64,000 nt of DNA from NCBI GenBank assembly GCA_017940185.1, contig JAGAZE010000034.1:1-64000 (forward strand), read 5' to 3'. This stretch comes from Bacteroidaceae bacterium (GTDB taxonomy: Bacteria > Bacteroidota > Bacteroidia > Bacteroidales > Bacteroidaceae). Shown here piece after piece: positions 1 to 9,333 of this stretch; the stretch's first letter is position 1, and each line of letters opens with the position of its first letter. The notes beneath the pieces are model-generated. The model was not told the origin of the DNA. It ran no database searches and saw nothing but the letters and a program-made list of their open reading frames with translations. Position numbers and translations under genes: made by a program.

Positions 1-242
1 ACCTCCCAGGTGGCTTTCAGCGTGGTGCCCTCGTCGGAGAGCGCATGGAAAGGACCGTCGTCGGCTACCAGTGCCTGTGCTACGGCACTCGGACCGTTGC
101 CGCTGGTGATGGTACCGGTGAAGGGAATGGTGGGAACATCGGGTTCGGGGTCTTGTGTCTGCTCGGTAAGAGCGTCGTCGCTCGCGCAGGAGCCGAGAAA
201 CAAAAGGCTCAGAAGCGATAGGAACAATAAGGAATGTTTCAT
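1..242 (-). CDS. lipoprotein, N-terminal part (fimbrillin-like?), cut by window edge
   Basis: The reading frame starts at ATG 242 and is open to base 1, so only the first 80 codons are seen. The N-terminus is a lipoprotein signal with a clear lipobox (LFLGSC, acylated Cys at about residue 19), followed by an acidic linker (ASDDALTEQTQDPEPD). The next stretch includes SDEGTTLKATWEV. Such an ATW segment after a short beta stretch is common in Bacteroidales fimbrillin-like and Mfa-like lipoproteins, but that family call is inference from a fragment. It is probably an outer-membrane or surface lipoprotein. It lies 80 bases downstream of the 74-residue peptide gene and is probably co-transcribed with it. 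Confidence 0.75.
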   Translation of the reverse strand, partial: MKHSLLFLSLLSLLFLGSCASDDALTEQTQDPEPDVPTIPFTGTITSGNGPSAVAQALVADDGPFHALSDEGTTLKATWE

Positions 243-322
243 AGTCAGTTGGTTGGTGTTAGTGGTGGTGATGATGTTGTTGTTGGTGATGATGTTGTAA
301 GTGGTAGTTGCAGTTGCAGAAA

Positions 323-547
323 TCAGTATTGCCCGTCGTCGGCTCCGTCGAAGGCACCTTCAAACTGATTGGCGCGCTCCACGAAGCTGATGCCAGGTCG
401 CGGTGCGGGAGCGGGAGGAGCCCCCAGCGGGTCGCCGCCGTCGTCGTAACCTGGACGGGTAGCACCGCCGTCGCTGGCGGCCAGCAATAACGCAGGGCTG
501 ACGTTCAACACTTGCACAAAAGGCTTTACGTAACGATTGGTTTTCAT
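323..547 (-). CDS. small 74-residue protein with MK-x-x-YV-x-P-x-V start and Gly/Pro/Asp-rich tail
   Basis: The frame encodes a peptide starting MKTNRYVKPFVQVL, then a short hydrophobic stretch ending LLLAASDGG, then a Gly/Asp/Pro-rich tail. No function is recognised. It resembles the 71-residue gene at 34874: both start MK, have a Y-V/I-x-P-x-V motif near residue 6, an LAA-S segment near residues 22-28, and a D-GGDP-G-A motif in the middle. Small proteins with this N-terminal pattern are frequent in Prevotella. ATG 547 overlaps, as ATGA, the stop of a leader reading frame ending at 544. A lipoprotein gene follows. The length, the paralogue and the context support a real gene. Confidence 0.6.
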   Translation of the reverse strand: MKTNRYVKPFVQVLNVSPALLLAASDGGATRPGYDDGGDPLGAPPAPAPRPGISFVERANQFEGAFDGADDGQY

Positions 548-674
548 GATGATTTGGTAGGATTAATGAATATGATGTGTGATATAAATTTGTCTTGCTG
601 TTGATGAAAAGCTTGGTAGGGTGTTCTGAGTATTCGGAGTACCCGGAGTGTTCCGGTTACGCCCACGCAGAAAA

Positions 675-703
675 GTCCGCACGGCAGGCGTTGCCATACG
701 GAC
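675..703 (-). promoter_or_regulatory. 12-bp stem-loop in the leader
   Basis: On the minus strand the arms GTCCGTATGGCA and TGCCGTGCGGAC pair over all 12 positions if two G-U pairs are allowed, with a 5-base loop. There is no following T-run, so it is not a typical terminator. A second, bulged stem lies just upstream in the transcript (about 716-745, arms around GTTGGAG and CTCCGAC). The G-U pairs mean the fold is better on the minus-strand RNA than on its complement. Confidence 0.5.
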
Positions 704-754
704 ACAACGACTCCCTGTCGGAGCAATCGGCTCACTCCAACGGGACTGTTCGCG

Positions 755-877
755 TTAATATTTCTTAAATTCGGGGGGGGGGTAAACAAATGTTAAAACA
801 GCACTGTCAGATTGCTGCTTCGCAGGCGCAGGAAGAAGGCGGACAGGAAGAAGGCAGATATGGCGGGGCTGTTTCAT
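755..877 (-). CDS. putative 40-codon leader reading frame containing a C10 tract
   Basis: The frame starts at ATG 877 with MKQPRHICLLPVRLLPAP and stops at TAA 757-755. It crosses a run of ten C residues that encodes PPP. Loss of one C would shift it into a frame that stays open to TGA 546-544, giving a 110-residue product whose stop overlaps the ATG of the next gene. It is downstream of a strong promoter and inside the predicted transcript. No family is recognised and the composition is unusual (Arg/Pro/Leu-rich), so it may be untranslated. Confidence 0.3.
   Translation of the reverse strand: MKQPRHICLLPVRLLPAPAKQQSDSAVLTFVYPPPEFKKY
773..782 (+). repeat. G10 homopolymer tract
   Basis: Ten consecutive G residues, read as C10 in the minus-strand leader. 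Tracts of this length are prone to slipped-strand length change and also to sequencing error. Its place inside a short leader frame makes either outcome matter for reading-frame calls. Confidence 0.9.
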
Positions 878-990
878 GGTAGTGGGAAATGACGCTATCG
901 TGGAGCAGTCGGAGCTATAAGTGGATTCTTGGTGTGTTTTTCCAGATTACGTTTTTTCTATTTTATAAATAGGGGGGCAGTAATGCGGGG

Positions 991-1022
991 CAAAGGTAAG
1001 GAGACTTTTAATGCTGTCCAAA
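991..1022 (-). promoter_or_regulatory. Bacteroidales-type promoter for the small-peptide/lipoprotein operon
   Basis: On the minus strand there is TTTG (1022-1019), 20 bases, then TACCTTTG (998-991). This matches the Bacteroidetes primary sigma consensus of TTTG about 20 bases before TAnnTTTG. Transcription should start near 984 and run toward base 547. From here to the phosphatase stop at 1137 I see only a small duplication (AATGGCTAAATGGCTAAATG, 1069-1088 area) and no gene. Confidence 0.7.
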
Positions 1023-1136
1023 TAAAACGGGGATTTTTACGCTTTTATTTTACAAAAGAACAGGAGGGAATGGCTAAATGGCTAAATGACAAAAGACAGA
1101 CAGAAGAACAGAAAAGATGCTCTTATGTCAGAAGCC

Positions 1137-3164
1137 TTATGTCGTTCTGTCGTTTCCTACGAATGCCACTGCCAGCATGGTAAGGTCGTCGCTCTGCTCG
1201 GCCTCGCCCACAAAAGCATGCACCGCCGCTGTCATCTTGTTGACCAGGGATTGCGGTTGATGCTTTCCCTCTGCCAGTTGCTGCTCCGCCACCTGCCGCA
1301 TGCGATCCATGCCAAACTGCTCGTGGTGGCAGTCTTCTGCCTCGTTGAGTCCGTCGGTATACAAAAAGATAGTGGTGCCGGGTGCTATCATCAGTTGTTG
1401 CTGGGAAAACTGCCATTCGGGCATCACTCCCAGTGGCAAGTTGGAGTCGCAGGGCACGAGGCCTACACCCTGTCCGACGAGCATGGGTGCGTCGTGACCT
1501 GCATTGCTGTAGCACAGCTGTCCGCTGCGGAGGTCGAGCACGCCGACAAAGAGCGTGACAAACATGTTGGAGTCGTTGCCTTCGGCAATGGCTTGGTTGA
1601 GTGCTGCCACGATGTTACCGGGTTGGGAGGTATGGGCTGCCACATTGCGGAACAGTGTGCGTGTGACTGCCATCACCAGTGATGCCGGTACGCCCTTGCC
1701 CGACACATCGCCGATGCAGAAGGAGAATTTATTGTCTTGTATGAAGAAGTCGAAGAGGTCGCCCCCCACATCCTTTGCAGGTGTCAGCGAGCCAAAGATG
1801 TCGATGTCGTCGCGCTCGGGGTATGGAGGGAATATCTTGGGCAGCATTGCCATCTGTATGCCGTGCGCCACTTTCAGTTCGTTCTCTATTGCTGCCTTAG
1901 AGGCTGTGGTGGTCTGCAGTTCGCTGACATATTTCTTCAGCGAGTGCTGCATGCCTTCAAACGAGTTGCGCAGGGTGCTTATCTCGTCGTTGTGCTTAAT
2001 GTTGGGCAGTGGTGCTTCAAAGTTACCCTTTGCCACCTCGTCGGCCGACAGCGCCAGCTGCTTGAGTGGTTTGGTAGCACGACGTATGGAGAGCCAGCTG
2101 ACGAGCCACACCACCAGCACCGCCAGCAGCACCAGCACCGCCAGCACACCGCCGATGGTGACGGCAACCAGGTCGATAGAGAGATAGGGGACGGCAAGTG
2201 CCAACGACCATTCGGCATGCTTGATGGGCGTGTAGAAAAGATAGCAGGCGCGCCCTTCTATGTCGAGTTCGTATGCTATGTCGTCATCGGTCTCCTTCCC
2301 GGAGCATCCCTTCTCTCCCGCCATCATCTTTCTGCCCAGCGCTGCCACCTTGGCGGTATCTGCCGAAGCCTTCACCATGCTTGAGAAGTTGTCGCGGATG
2401 ATGCGATGCTTGTCGGGATGGACGATAAATGTGCCCTTCTTAGAAATAAGGAAGCTATAGGGTTTCCATAGGCCGATGTTTTGGGGTGTCTTATGGTCAC
2501 CGATATGCACCTCGCGGGAGAAGATAGCCAGGTCTTTTTTCTCCATCTCTTCCTGCAGCCATCCGAGCGACAGGTCAACGCCCAGCACTGCCACGGTCTG
2601 TCCCCGACGATTGCGAATGGGATAGGTGTATGCCACCAGTGCCGACTTTGTGGTGTCGTTAGACTCGAAGAATGGTTCCGACCACCTCCCGTCCTTAGCC
2701 TGCAACCCTTGCACGAACCACTCTTCCTGCCAGTAGTTGGGATTGTTTTCAGCCTGATTGGCGGTCTCTATATGTGTGCTGTCTTTGCGTATGGCATACG
2801 GCACAAAGCCACGCCCCTTCTGCGGATAGTAGTTTTCCACAAAGCTGATGCCACAGCTGCGTATACGCTTATTCTGTTCCAGCATGCGTTGCAGCAGCTC
2901 ATACATGCGGTCGGGCCGGGCAAGGTTGTCTTCCATCTGCGGCACAATGTTTTGCGCTCCCACATACACGTCGGACACCACGCGTTCCACATTCTCCGCC
3001 ACAGCCTCTAACATCGCCTCGTGGCGCCGCTGCTCGTTGTCGATGAACACCACACTGCCCAAATAGAAAACCAACAAGGAGGCGATGCCCATTACGATGA
3101 GTAATGTGAGCACCAGCCTCCTGGTAAGCCGTCGTGAGAATGAACGAAACTTGCGCTTTTTCAT
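1137..3164 (-). CDS. membrane SpoIIE/PP2C-family serine phosphatase with extracytoplasmic sensor and HAMP
   Basis: A 675-residue signalling protein. A membrane segment (about 17-40) is followed by a Cache-like extracytoplasmic region (about 45-325), a second membrane segment (333-357), a HAMP linker (358-412) and a SpoIIE-type PP2C domain (about 450-668). Visible metal-binding and fold motifs are AKDVGGD (463-469), GDVSGKG (485-491), NAGH (554-557), LYTDG (601-605) and SDDLTM (658-663). It probably senses an external signal and dephosphorylates a Ser/Thr on a regulator such as an anti-sigma antagonist; the partner is not visible. I chose ATG 3164 because GGAGG lies 7 bases upstream. The frame is open 19 codons further up, without such support. 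Confidence 0.9.
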   Translation of the reverse strand: MKKRKFRSFSRRLTRRLVLTLLIVMGIASLLVFYLGSVVFIDNEQRRHEAMLEAVAENVERVVSDVYVGAQNIVPQMEDNLARPDRMYELLQRMLEQNKRIRSCGISFVENYYPQKGRGFVPYAIRKDSTHIETANQAENNPNYWQEEWFVQGLQAKDGRWSEPFFESNDTTKSALVAYTYPIRNRRGQTVAVLGVDLSLGWLQEEMEKKDLAIFSREVHIGDHKTPQNIGLWKPYSFLISKKGTFIVHPDKHRIIRDNFSSMVKASADTAKVAALGRKMMAGEKGCSGKETDDDIAYELDIEGRACYLFYTPIKHAEWSLALAVPYLSIDLVAVTIGGVLAVLVLLAVLVVWLVSWLSIRRATKPLKQLALSADEVAKGNFEAPLPNIKHNDEISTLRNSFEGMQHSLKKYVSELQTTTASKAAIENELKVAHGIQMAMLPKIFPPYPERDDIDIFGSLTPAKDVGGDLFDFFIQDNKFSFCIGDVSGKGVPASLVMAVTRTLFRNVAAHTSQPGNIVAALNQAIAEGNDSNMFVTLFVGVLDLRSGQLCYSNAGHDAPMLVGQGVGLVPCDSNLPLGVMPEWQFSQQQLMIAPGTTIFLYTDGLNEAEDCHHEQFGMDRMRQVAEQQLAEGKHQPQSLVNKMTAAVHAFVGEAEQSDDLTMLAVAFVGNDRTT

Positions 3165-3264
3165 TGTATTGCCTCCGACCATTTCAGCCTCTACAATGCT
3201 CAAGCGACTTTTGCCGTGCAAGCATCAACGTACGGGCATTGTCTTCGGCTTCACGAAAATGGTA

Positions 3265-6189
3265 TTACAACTTCTGTTCCACCTCTATCTCGGTGAAGGT
3301 TTCGATGATGTCGCCTGTCTGTATGTCGTTGTAGTTCTGCAGTGAGATACCGCACTCCAGTCCTGTTGCCACCTCTTTGGCGTCGTCCTTGTAGCGTTTG
3401 AGTGCGCCGATGGGTGCGGTGTGTATGACAATGCCGTCGCGGATGACGCGCGCCTTGTCTTTGTTGTGCACCTTGCCGTCGGTGACGAGTCCGCCGGCCA
3501 CGGTGCCCACCTTCGATATCTTGAACACCTGCTTCACCTCTATCTCACCGGTGACCACTTCCTTCTTCACCTTGTCGAGCATGCCTTCCATTGTCGACTT
3601 GATATCGTCGATGGCATCATAGATGATGGAGTAGATGTTGATGGACACTCCTTCGCGCTCTGCCAGCTTGCGCGCGTCGGCGGAGGGGCGCACCTGGAAG
3701 CCTACGATGATGGCATCGGAGGCACTGGCCAGCATCACGTCGTTCTCCGAAATCTGTCCCACGGCCTTGGAGATGACATTCACCTGCACTTTCTCGGTGG
3801 AGAGCTTGATGAACGAGTCGCTCAGGGCCTCAATGGAGCCGTCGGTGTCGCCCTTCACGATGATGTTGAGTTCGTGGAACTCTCCGAGTGCGAAGCGATG
3901 CGACAGTTCGTCGAGTCCGAGCGTCTTGGTGGTGCGCAGTGCCTGCTCTCGCTGCAGCTGCGTGCGCTTGTTGGCTATCTCGCGTGCCTCCTGCTCGGTT
4001 TCCATGATGTGGAACGAGTCGCCTGCCGTAGGGGCTCCGTTGAGTCCGAGGATGATGCACGGCTCGGCAGGTCCTGCATCGGTGATGCGCTGGTTGCGCT
4101 CGTTGAACATGGCCTTCACCTTGCCGTAGCTGGTGCCTGCCACTACGACGTCGCCCACATGGAGCGTGCCGTTGCTGACGAGCACTGTGCTGACATAGCC
4201 GCGCCCCTTGTCGAGCGACGATTCGATGATGCTGCCCGTGGCCTTGCGGTTGGGATTGGCTTTCAGCTCGAGCATCTCGGCTTCGAGGAGCACCTTCTCC
4301 AACAGCTCGTTGACGCCCATGCCCTTCTTGGCCGATATCTCCTGGCATTGATACTTGCCGCCCCAGTCTTCGACGAGCAAGTTCATGTTGGCCAGGTCTT
4401 CGCGTATCTTCTCCGGGTTGGCACCGGGTTTGTCTATCTTGTTGATGGCAAACACCATGGGTACGTTGGCAGCCTGTGCATGGGCGATGGCCTCCTTTGT
4501 GGTGGGCATCACGCTGTCGTCGGCGGCGATGATGATGATGGCGATGTCGGTCACCTGTGCACCGCGGGCACGCATGGCGGTGAATGCCTCGTGACCCGGC
4601 GTGTCGAGGAAGGTGATCTGCCTGCCGTCTTCCAGTTCTACGTTGTAGGCACCGATGTGCTGTGTGATGCCGCCGGCCTCGCCGGCGATGACGTTGGTCT
4701 TGCGTATGTAGTCGAGCAATGATGTCTTTCCGTGGTCGACGTGTCCCATGACGGTGACGATGGGTGCGCGCGGCACGAGGTCTTCCTCATTGTCGGTTTC
4801 TTCGGTGATGGCCTCCTGCACCTCGGCGCTGACGTACTCGGTGGTGAATCCGAACTCGTCGGCCACCAGATTGATGGTCTCGGCATCGAGGCGCTGGTTG
4901 ATGGATACCATGATGCCCACGCTCATGCAGGTGCCGATGACCTGTGTGACGCCCACATTCATCATCGTGGCGAGCTCGCTGACGGTGACAAACTCGGTGA
5001 GCTTGAGCACCTTGTTTTCGGCCTGCTGCTCTTCGGTGGCCTGTTGCATGCGTTCGTGGACGGCATCGCGCTTCTCGCGGCGATACTTGGCACCCTTCTT
5101 GTTCTGGCTCTTCGAGGTGAGGCGTGCCAACGTCTCTTTCACCTGGCGTGCCACGTCTTCCTCGTTGACTTCAAGCTGACGTTGCGGCTTCTTGTTCTTT
5201 TTCTTCTTTCCGCTGCCAGAGGCCGACTGGCTGGCTGCCGGCTGGTTGCCTGCCGACTTGATGTCGACACGTGCGTTATTGATGCGTGCGCGCTTCTTCT
5301 TCTCTCCCTGTGCCGAGCGTTCTTCGCGCTCCTTGCGCTTCTCTTCCTTCGACTTTTTCTTGGGACGCATGCTCGAATTGATGGTGCTCAGGTCGATTTT
5401 GCCGAGCACATTCACTTTCGGCATGTCCTTCTTTTCGCGCTCCAGTGTGAAGATGGCAGGCGTGGCAGGTGCTGTTTCCTCGGTGTACGCCGCCGTTTCG
5501 TCGGCAGGTGTGGTGTTGTCGGCAGGCGTGGCAGGTGCTTCGGCTTCGCTTTGTACGGCAGCCGCTTCGGGCACGGTCGGTACGGCAGGCTGTTCGGGGG
5601 TGTTCTCCTCCTCTGGCGTCTCTGTCGCTTGTTCGTCCTGTGCCGACTCTTCGGGTTCGGGTACAGGTTCGACCACCGTTGCGGGTTCTTCGGGTTTCTC
5701 CTCAGGTTCTGTCTGTGCCTCGGGTTCTTCATGGCTGACAGTCTCGGGCTGTTGAGGTTGCGCTACAGGTTGTGCGGGTTGCTCTACAGTGGTGACTTCT
5801 TCCGCCTTTTCCACCGACGGCTCCTCGGCCGTGGCGGCGGGTGCCTCTTCTATCTTCTTGCCAGTATCCAGGTCTATCTTCCCCAGGGGCTTGAACGTGT
5901 GTTTCTCCACAGCGGGCGATTTCTCTGCCATAGGCTCGGCAGACGGTTTGGGCTCGGTTTTCTCTTTTTCCTTATCCTTTGCCTTGCTTTGTATTTTCTG
6001 CTTTGCCTTTTTGCTGGCCTCCTTGTCCGACTGGAACTCAGCCACGAGTGCGTCGTACTGCTCTTCGGTAAGTTTCAGCGTGGGGCCGACATTGTCGGCA
6101 GCAAGGAGCTTGTGCTTGCTGAGAAAATCGATGGCGGTCTGCAGACCGATGTTCAATTCTTGTATAGCCTTATTTAATCGGATACTCAT
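3265..6189 (-). CDS. infB: translation initiation factor IF-2
   Basis: A 974-residue GTPase that brings initiator tRNA to the 30S subunit. The start [15 protein letters not shown] is the IF2 N-domain. Residues about 60-340 are a long Glu/Pro/Ala-rich and then Lys/Arg-rich linker, as in other Bacteroidetes. The G domain begins near residue 480 with GHVDHGKTS (G1), then DTPGHEAF (G3, about 528) and NKID (G4, about 583), followed by the beta-barrel and C-terminal domains. It is the last gene of a rimP-nusA-infB operon, 62 bases after nusA, an order conserved across bacteria. Confidence 0.98.
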   Translation of the reverse strand: MSIRLNKAIQELNIGLQTAIDFLSKHKLLAADNVGPTLKLTEEQYDALVAEFQSDKEASKKAKQKIQSKAKDKEKEKTEPKPSAEPMAEKSPAVEKHTFKPLGKIDLDTGKKIEEAPAATAEEPSVEKAEEVTTVEQPAQPVAQPQQPETVSHEEPEAQTEPEEKPEEPATVVEPVPEPEESAQDEQATETPEEENTPEQPAVPTVPEAAAVQSEAEAPATPADNTTPADETAAYTEETAPATPAIFTLEREKKDMPKVNVLGKIDLSTINSSMRPKKKSKEEKRKEREERSAQGEKKKRARINNARVDIKSAGNQPAASQSASGSGKKKKNKKPQRQLEVNEEDVARQVKETLARLTSKSQNKKGAKYRREKRDAVHERMQQATEEQQAENKVLKLTEFVTVSELATMMNVGVTQVIGTCMSVGIMVSINQRLDAETINLVADEFGFTTEYVSAEVQEAITEETDNEEDLVPRAPIVTVMGHVDHGKTSLLDYIRKTNVIAGEAGGITQHIGAYNVELEDGRQITFLDTPGHEAFTAMRARGAQVTDIAIIIIAADDSVMPTTKEAIAHAQAANVPMVFAINKIDKPGANPEKIREDLANMNLLVEDWGGKYQCQEISAKKGMGVNELLEKVLLEAEMLELKANPNRKATGSIIESSLDKGRGYVSTVLVSNGTLHVGDVVVAGTSYGKVKAMFNERNQRITDAGPAEPCIILGLNGAPTAGDSFHIMETEQEAREIANKRTQLQREQALRTTKTLGLDELSHRFALGEFHELNIIVKGDTDGSIEALSDSFIKLSTEKVQVNVISKAVGQISENDVMLASASDAIIVGFQVRPSADARKLAEREGVSINIYSIIYDAIDDIKSTMEGMLDKVKKEVVTGEIEVKQVFKISKVGTVAGGLVTDGKVHNKDKARVIRDGIVIHTAPIGALKRYKDDAKEVATGLECGISLQNYNDIQTGDIIETFTEIEVEQKL

Positions 6190-6251
6190 GTGGTATTGAA
6201 GAAAGATGGATACTGTGATGGGTGGGTGGAGGGTTGGGGGTGTCGGTAGTG

Positions 6252-7577
6252 TTATTCTTCTGTTGCTGCGGGAGCTTCGGCAGGTTGCTCTTGGTTCGTA
6301 GTGCCGTCGGCGGGTTGTTCGTCGTCAAATTCGGCCTTCAGTATGTTGAGCACGTTTTCCACTGTCTCTTCTTCGAGGTCGGCTTTCTCTACGAGAAGTT
6401 CGCGCGGTGCGCGTATCACGGCCTTGGCGGTATCGAGACCGATAGCCTTGAGCGAGTCGATAATCCACTGCTCTATCTCGTCGTTGAACTCGTCGAGGTA
6501 GATATCTTCCTCTTCTTCCTCTTCGTTGATGTCGCGGAAGACGTCGATGGTGTATTCGGTGAGCATAGACGCCAGCTTGATATTGAGTCCGTTGCGTCCG
6601 ATGGCGAGGCTCACCTCTTCGGGTTTGAGATAGACTTCGGCCTTGCGCTCTTCCTCGTTGATGCTTATCGATGTGATGGTGGCCGGTGCCAGTGCGCGCT
6701 GTATGAGCAGCTTGTCGTTGCTGGTGTAGCTGATGACGTCGATATTTTCGTTGCCCAGTTCTCTCACGATGCCTGCCACGCGGCTGCCCTTCACGCCGAC
6801 GCAGGCTCCTACGGGGTCGATGCGGTCGTCGTAGCTCTCTACGGCAATCTTTGCGCGCTCGCCGGGCATACGGGCGATGCGGCGTATGGAGATAAGTCCG
6901 TCGCCAATCTCAGGCACCTCTGCCTCGAGCAGACGTTGCAGGAAGACGTTGCTGGTGCGCGAGAGGATGATTTTGGGGTTATTGTTCTCGTTGTCTACGC
7001 GATGCACGACGGCGCGGATGGTCATGCCCTCGCGGTACACGTCGGAGGGTATCTGTTCGGAGCGCGGCAGGATGAGCTCGTTGTTTTCGTCGTCGACGAG
7101 CAGCACCTCGCGCTTCCATGAGCGGAACACCTCGCCGCTCACCACGTCGCCCACTTTGTCCTTATACTTATTGTAGAGTGCGTCGTGTTCGAGTTCAAGG
7201 ATTTTGGACACGAGTGTCTGTCGCAGGGTAAGGATGGCACGACGGCCGAACTTCGAGAAGTCGATAAGTTCCGACACGTCTTCGTCTACTTCGTAGTCGG
7301 GTTCTATCTTCTGTGCTTCGCTCAGACTGATTTCCTTGTTGGCGTCTACCACTTCGCCGTCGGGCACCACCACGCGGTTGCGGTAGATTTCGAAGTCGCC
7401 CTTGTCGGGGTTGACGATGACGGAGAAGTTTTCGTCGCTGCCGTAGATGCGTGCTATCACGCTGCGGAAGCTCTCTTCCAGCACGCTCATCAGCGTGGTG
7501 CGGTCGATGTTCTTGGTCTCTTTAAACTCCCGGAAGGTGTCTACCATGTTGGGAGCTGTCGATTTTGCTTTTGCCAT
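6252..7577 (-). CDS. nusA: transcription termination/antitermination protein NusA
   Basis: A 441-residue RNA-polymerase-associated factor that affects pausing, termination and antitermination. It has the NusA N-terminal domain (about 1-125), an S1 domain (about 135-200), and KH domains with [11 protein letters not shown] near residue 258 and [12 protein letters not shown] near residue 329. The C-terminus is an acidic, low-complexity tail (DEEQPADG...AATEE) in place of extra AR repeats. It lies between rimP and infB, 73 bases after rimP, and is read from the promoter upstream of rimP. Confidence 0.97.
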   Translation of the reverse strand: MAKAKSTAPNMVDTFREFKETKNIDRTTLMSVLEESFRSVIARIYGSDENFSVIVNPDKGDFEIYRNRVVVPDGEVVDANKEISLSEAQKIEPDYEVDEDVSELIDFSKFGRRAILTLRQTLVSKILELEHDALYNKYKDKVGDVVSGEVFRSWKREVLLVDDENNELILPRSEQIPSDVYREGMTIRAVVHRVDNENNNPKIILSRTSNVFLQRLLEAEVPEIGDGLISIRRIARMPGERAKIAVESYDDRIDPVGACVGVKGSRVAGIVRELGNENIDVISYTSNDKLLIQRALAPATITSISINEEERKAEVYLKPEEVSLAIGRNGLNIKLASMLTEYTIDVFRDINEEEEEEDIYLDEFNDEIEQWIIDSLKAIGLDTAKAVIRAPRELLVEKADLEEETVENVLNILKAEFDDEQPADGTTNQEQPAEAPAATEE

Positions 7578-7650
7578 TGGTATATATTCTTTTTGTTGTT
7601 GGCTTTGTAAAGTACGCGCGGGCTGTTGTACTGCTCATACGTCCGGCTAC

Positions 7651-8118
7651 TCACTTGAAGGCGATGAGATATTTCACGCTTTTCACTTCGTCGTAGCCGT
7701 AAGTGTAGTCTACGTTCACTTTCTGCGGGCGCTTTTTCCCCTCCACCGTCTGCTTCTCTTCGCAGCTCACGGTGAAGTGTGCGTCGTCGGCATGTGTGAG
7801 CACGCCGCGGCGCTTCACGCCAGCATTGTCGACCACTTCCACTGCTTTGCCTACATGGTTGACATACTGCTGTGGCACCTTGAAGGGCTGTCCCAGTCCT
7901 GCCGAGCCCACCTCGAGTTCGTAGTCTTCGGCGTCGCGGTCGAGGTGCTCTTCTATATATCGGCTGAGCGAGGCGCAGTCGTCAATCCACACGCCGTCGG
8001 CATGGTCAATCTCGACTACGATGCGGTTGTCGGAACTGATGGTGATGTCTACCAAGAAGTAGTCGGACTGCTGAAGCCACTCTTCAACAAGCTGCTGGAT
8101 GGTGTGTCGTTCTATCAT
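7651..8118 (-). CDS. rimP: ribosome maturation factor RimP
   Basis: A 155-residue protein needed for 30S subunit maturation. It has the typical RimP N-terminal alpha/beta domain, with VEIDHADGVWIDDCASLSR around residues 40-60, the conserved ELEVGSAGLGQPF segment, then a small SH3-like C-terminal domain. I chose ATG 8118 (MIERHTIQQL) because upstream codons in the same frame do not resemble RimP and lie against the promoter at 8184-8214. It is the first gene of the rimP-nusA-infB operon. Confidence 0.93.
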   Translation of the reverse strand: MIERHTIQQLVEEWLQQSDYFLVDITISSDNRIVVEIDHADGVWIDDCASLSRYIEEHLDRDAEDYELEVGSAGLGQPFKVPQQYVNHVGKAVEVVDNAGVKRRGVLTHADDAHFTVSCEEKQTVEGKKRPQKVNVDYTYGYDEVKSVKYLIAFK

Positions 8119-8183
8119 TGCTGTGATGTTTATATATAGGAAATGAGAGGCCTTGGAGAAGCCTCTCATTCCGCTGAACGGTG

Positions 8184-8214
8184 CAAAGGTACGCATTTCT
8201 TGCGTCTTTGCAAA
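8184..8214 (-). promoter_or_regulatory. promoter of rimP-nusA-infB
   Basis: On the minus strand TTTG (8214-8211), 19 bases, then TACCTTTG (8191-8184). This is a full match to the Bacteroidetes consensus, about 65 bases upstream of the rimP start. Bases 8144-8170 hold an inverted repeat (GAGAGGCCTT and AAGCCTCTC) in the untranslated leader. Confidence 0.8.
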
Positions 8215-8253
8215 TATTGCTTGTATTTTTTTGCCTGTTGTCGCTGCAGGGGG

Positions 8254-8652
8254 TCAAAGTTTCTGAAACTCGCTGTAGATGCGCTGTGCGATGTCGGCCA
8301 TCTCGGTCTCGGGCAGCTGCAGCTTGGCATTGGCAAAGTTCATATCCTTCTCGCTCTGCATGGGTATGAGGTGTATGTGTGCGTGGCGCACCTCCAGTCC
8401 GATGACGGTCTGTCCCACCTTCACGCAGGGCAGGGCGCGCTTGATGGCAACGGCCACCTTCTTGGCAAACACCTGAAAGGCGGCTATCTCTTCATCGGGC
8501 ATGTCGAAGATGTAGTCTACTTCGCGACGCGGTATTACAAGGGTGTGACCTTTCACCAATGGGTTGATGTCGAGGAAGGCGTAGAAGCGTTCGTCCTCTC
8601 CACATTTGTAGCTGGGTATCTCGCCGGCGGCGATTTTGGAAAATATGTCCAT
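8254..8652 (-). CDS. HIT-family nucleotide-binding hydrolase
   Basis: A 132-residue histidine-triad protein. The catalytic motif HAHIHLIP lies at residues 90-97 (His 90, 92 and 94), and the N-terminal half has the usual AFLDINPLVKGHTLVIPRR segment. Members of the family hydrolyse nucleoside phosphoramidates or dinucleoside polyphosphates, and the substrate here is unknown. The length is normal for a Hint-like protein. It begins 12 bases after greA and is probably co-transcribed with it. Confidence 0.93.
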   Translation of the reverse strand: MDIFSKIAAGEIPSYKCGEDERFYAFLDINPLVKGHTLVIPRREVDYIFDMPDEEIAAFQVFAKKVAVAIKRALPCVKVGQTVIGLEVRHAHIHLIPMQSEKDMNFANAKLQLPETEMADIAQRIYSEFQKL

Positions 8653-8664
8653 GACAGGTAGGGG

Positions 8665-9129
8665 TTAAAGGGTGATTTTGTCGATGCGCAGATGCAGTGT
8701 GCCGGCAGGTATTTTCACTTCCACCTCGTCGCCCACTTTCTTGTTGAGCAGTCCTTGTGCTATAGGTGTCTGTATAGAGATCTTGCCTTCGCGCAGGTTG
8801 GCCTCGTTTTCGCTCACGATGGTATAGGTCATCTTGGCGTTGTTCTTCAGGTTGGTCATTTCTACCGTTGTCATCAGCTGCACGGCCTTGGCGCTGAGGC
8901 GCGACTTGTCCACCACCTTGGCGTCGGCAATAATCATCTTCAGTTTGTTGATCTTGTCTTCAAGGTGTCCTTGTGCTTCGCGTGCGGCTTCATACTCTGC
9001 GTTCTCGCTGAGGTCGCCTTTGTCACGAGCCTCGGCGATGGCGGCTGATATCTTCTTACGCTCGACGGATTCGAGCTGTTGGAGTTCGGCTAACAGATTG
9101 TCGTAGCCTTCTTTTGACATGTATGCCAT
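8665..9129 (-). CDS. greA: transcription elongation factor GreA
   Basis: A 154-residue factor that rescues backtracked RNA polymerase by stimulating transcript cleavage. The N-terminal coiled coil (MAYMSKEGYDNLLAELQQLE to about residue 75) carries the acidic tip region ARDKGDLSENAEYEAAREA. The C-terminal FKBP-like domain ends with the usual IPAGTLHLRIDKI region. The length matches the family. The HIT gene follows closely. Confidence 0.95.
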   Translation of the reverse strand: MAYMSKEGYDNLLAELQQLESVERKKISAAIAEARDKGDLSENAEYEAAREAQGHLEDKINKLKMIIADAKVVDKSRLSAKAVQLMTTVEMTNLKNNAKMTYTIVSENEANLREGKISIQTPIAQGLLNKKVGDEVEVKIPAGTLHLRIDKITL

Positions 9130-9243
9130 GGTTGTATCGTATTATTTTGATTGTTTCTGAACGCAAAAGAAAGAATCCCAACAGCTCGGCAGAGTGCAGG
9201 AATTCGCGGACCGGAGTCCTTTCTTTTATGATTTTGACGTGTG

Positions 9244-9251
9244 CAAATGTA
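9244..9251 (-). promoter_or_regulatory. likely -7 box of the greA-HIT operon
   Basis: TACATTTG on the minus strand, about 115 bases upstream of greA, matches TAnnTTTG. The expected upstream box is only GTTG. A GGGGGT/ACCCCC inverted repeat (9252-9272) fills the spacer. The gap 9130-9333 has nothing else that I recognise. Confidence 0.45.
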
Positions 9252-9333
9252 GGGGGTATTTGTGTAACCCCCAACTTTTCGCACATTTATTTTAGCTTTG
9301 TTCCGTTATTGCTATTGTCTGATTATCTTTCGC

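Larger units (their letters stand above)
548..984 (-). promoter_or_regulatory. long structured 5' leader of the small-peptide operon
   Basis: This stretch has no firmly coding gene. It lies between a consensus promoter (991-1022) and the start of the 74-residue gene, so the transcript would carry a leader of about 440 bases. It contains a short reading frame (877-755), a C10 tract (782-773 on this strand), a bulged stem near 716-745 and a strong 12-bp stem at 675-703. Whether it acts as RNA structure, as a translated leader or as both cannot be decided from sequence alone. Confidence 0.5.

Noticed and set aside
544..789. A stand-alone 81-codon gene in the leader
   Set aside because: Its only start would be a TTG inside the region next to the homopolymer. 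It makes better sense as the extension of the 877 frame after loss of one C, or as noncoding structured RNA.
929..1183. Small plus-strand frame overlapping the end of the phosphatase gene
   Set aside because: There is no homology, it overlaps a conserved gene antisense, and it lies across the minus-strand promoter.
3421..4722. Long open frame (433 codons) opposite infB, with similar long frames opposite cysS, the ATPase and the C1B peptidase
   Set aside because: They are antisense to well-conserved genes, have low-complexity His/Val/Gly or Arg/His composition, and no family resemblance. They follow from the codon bias of the real genes.
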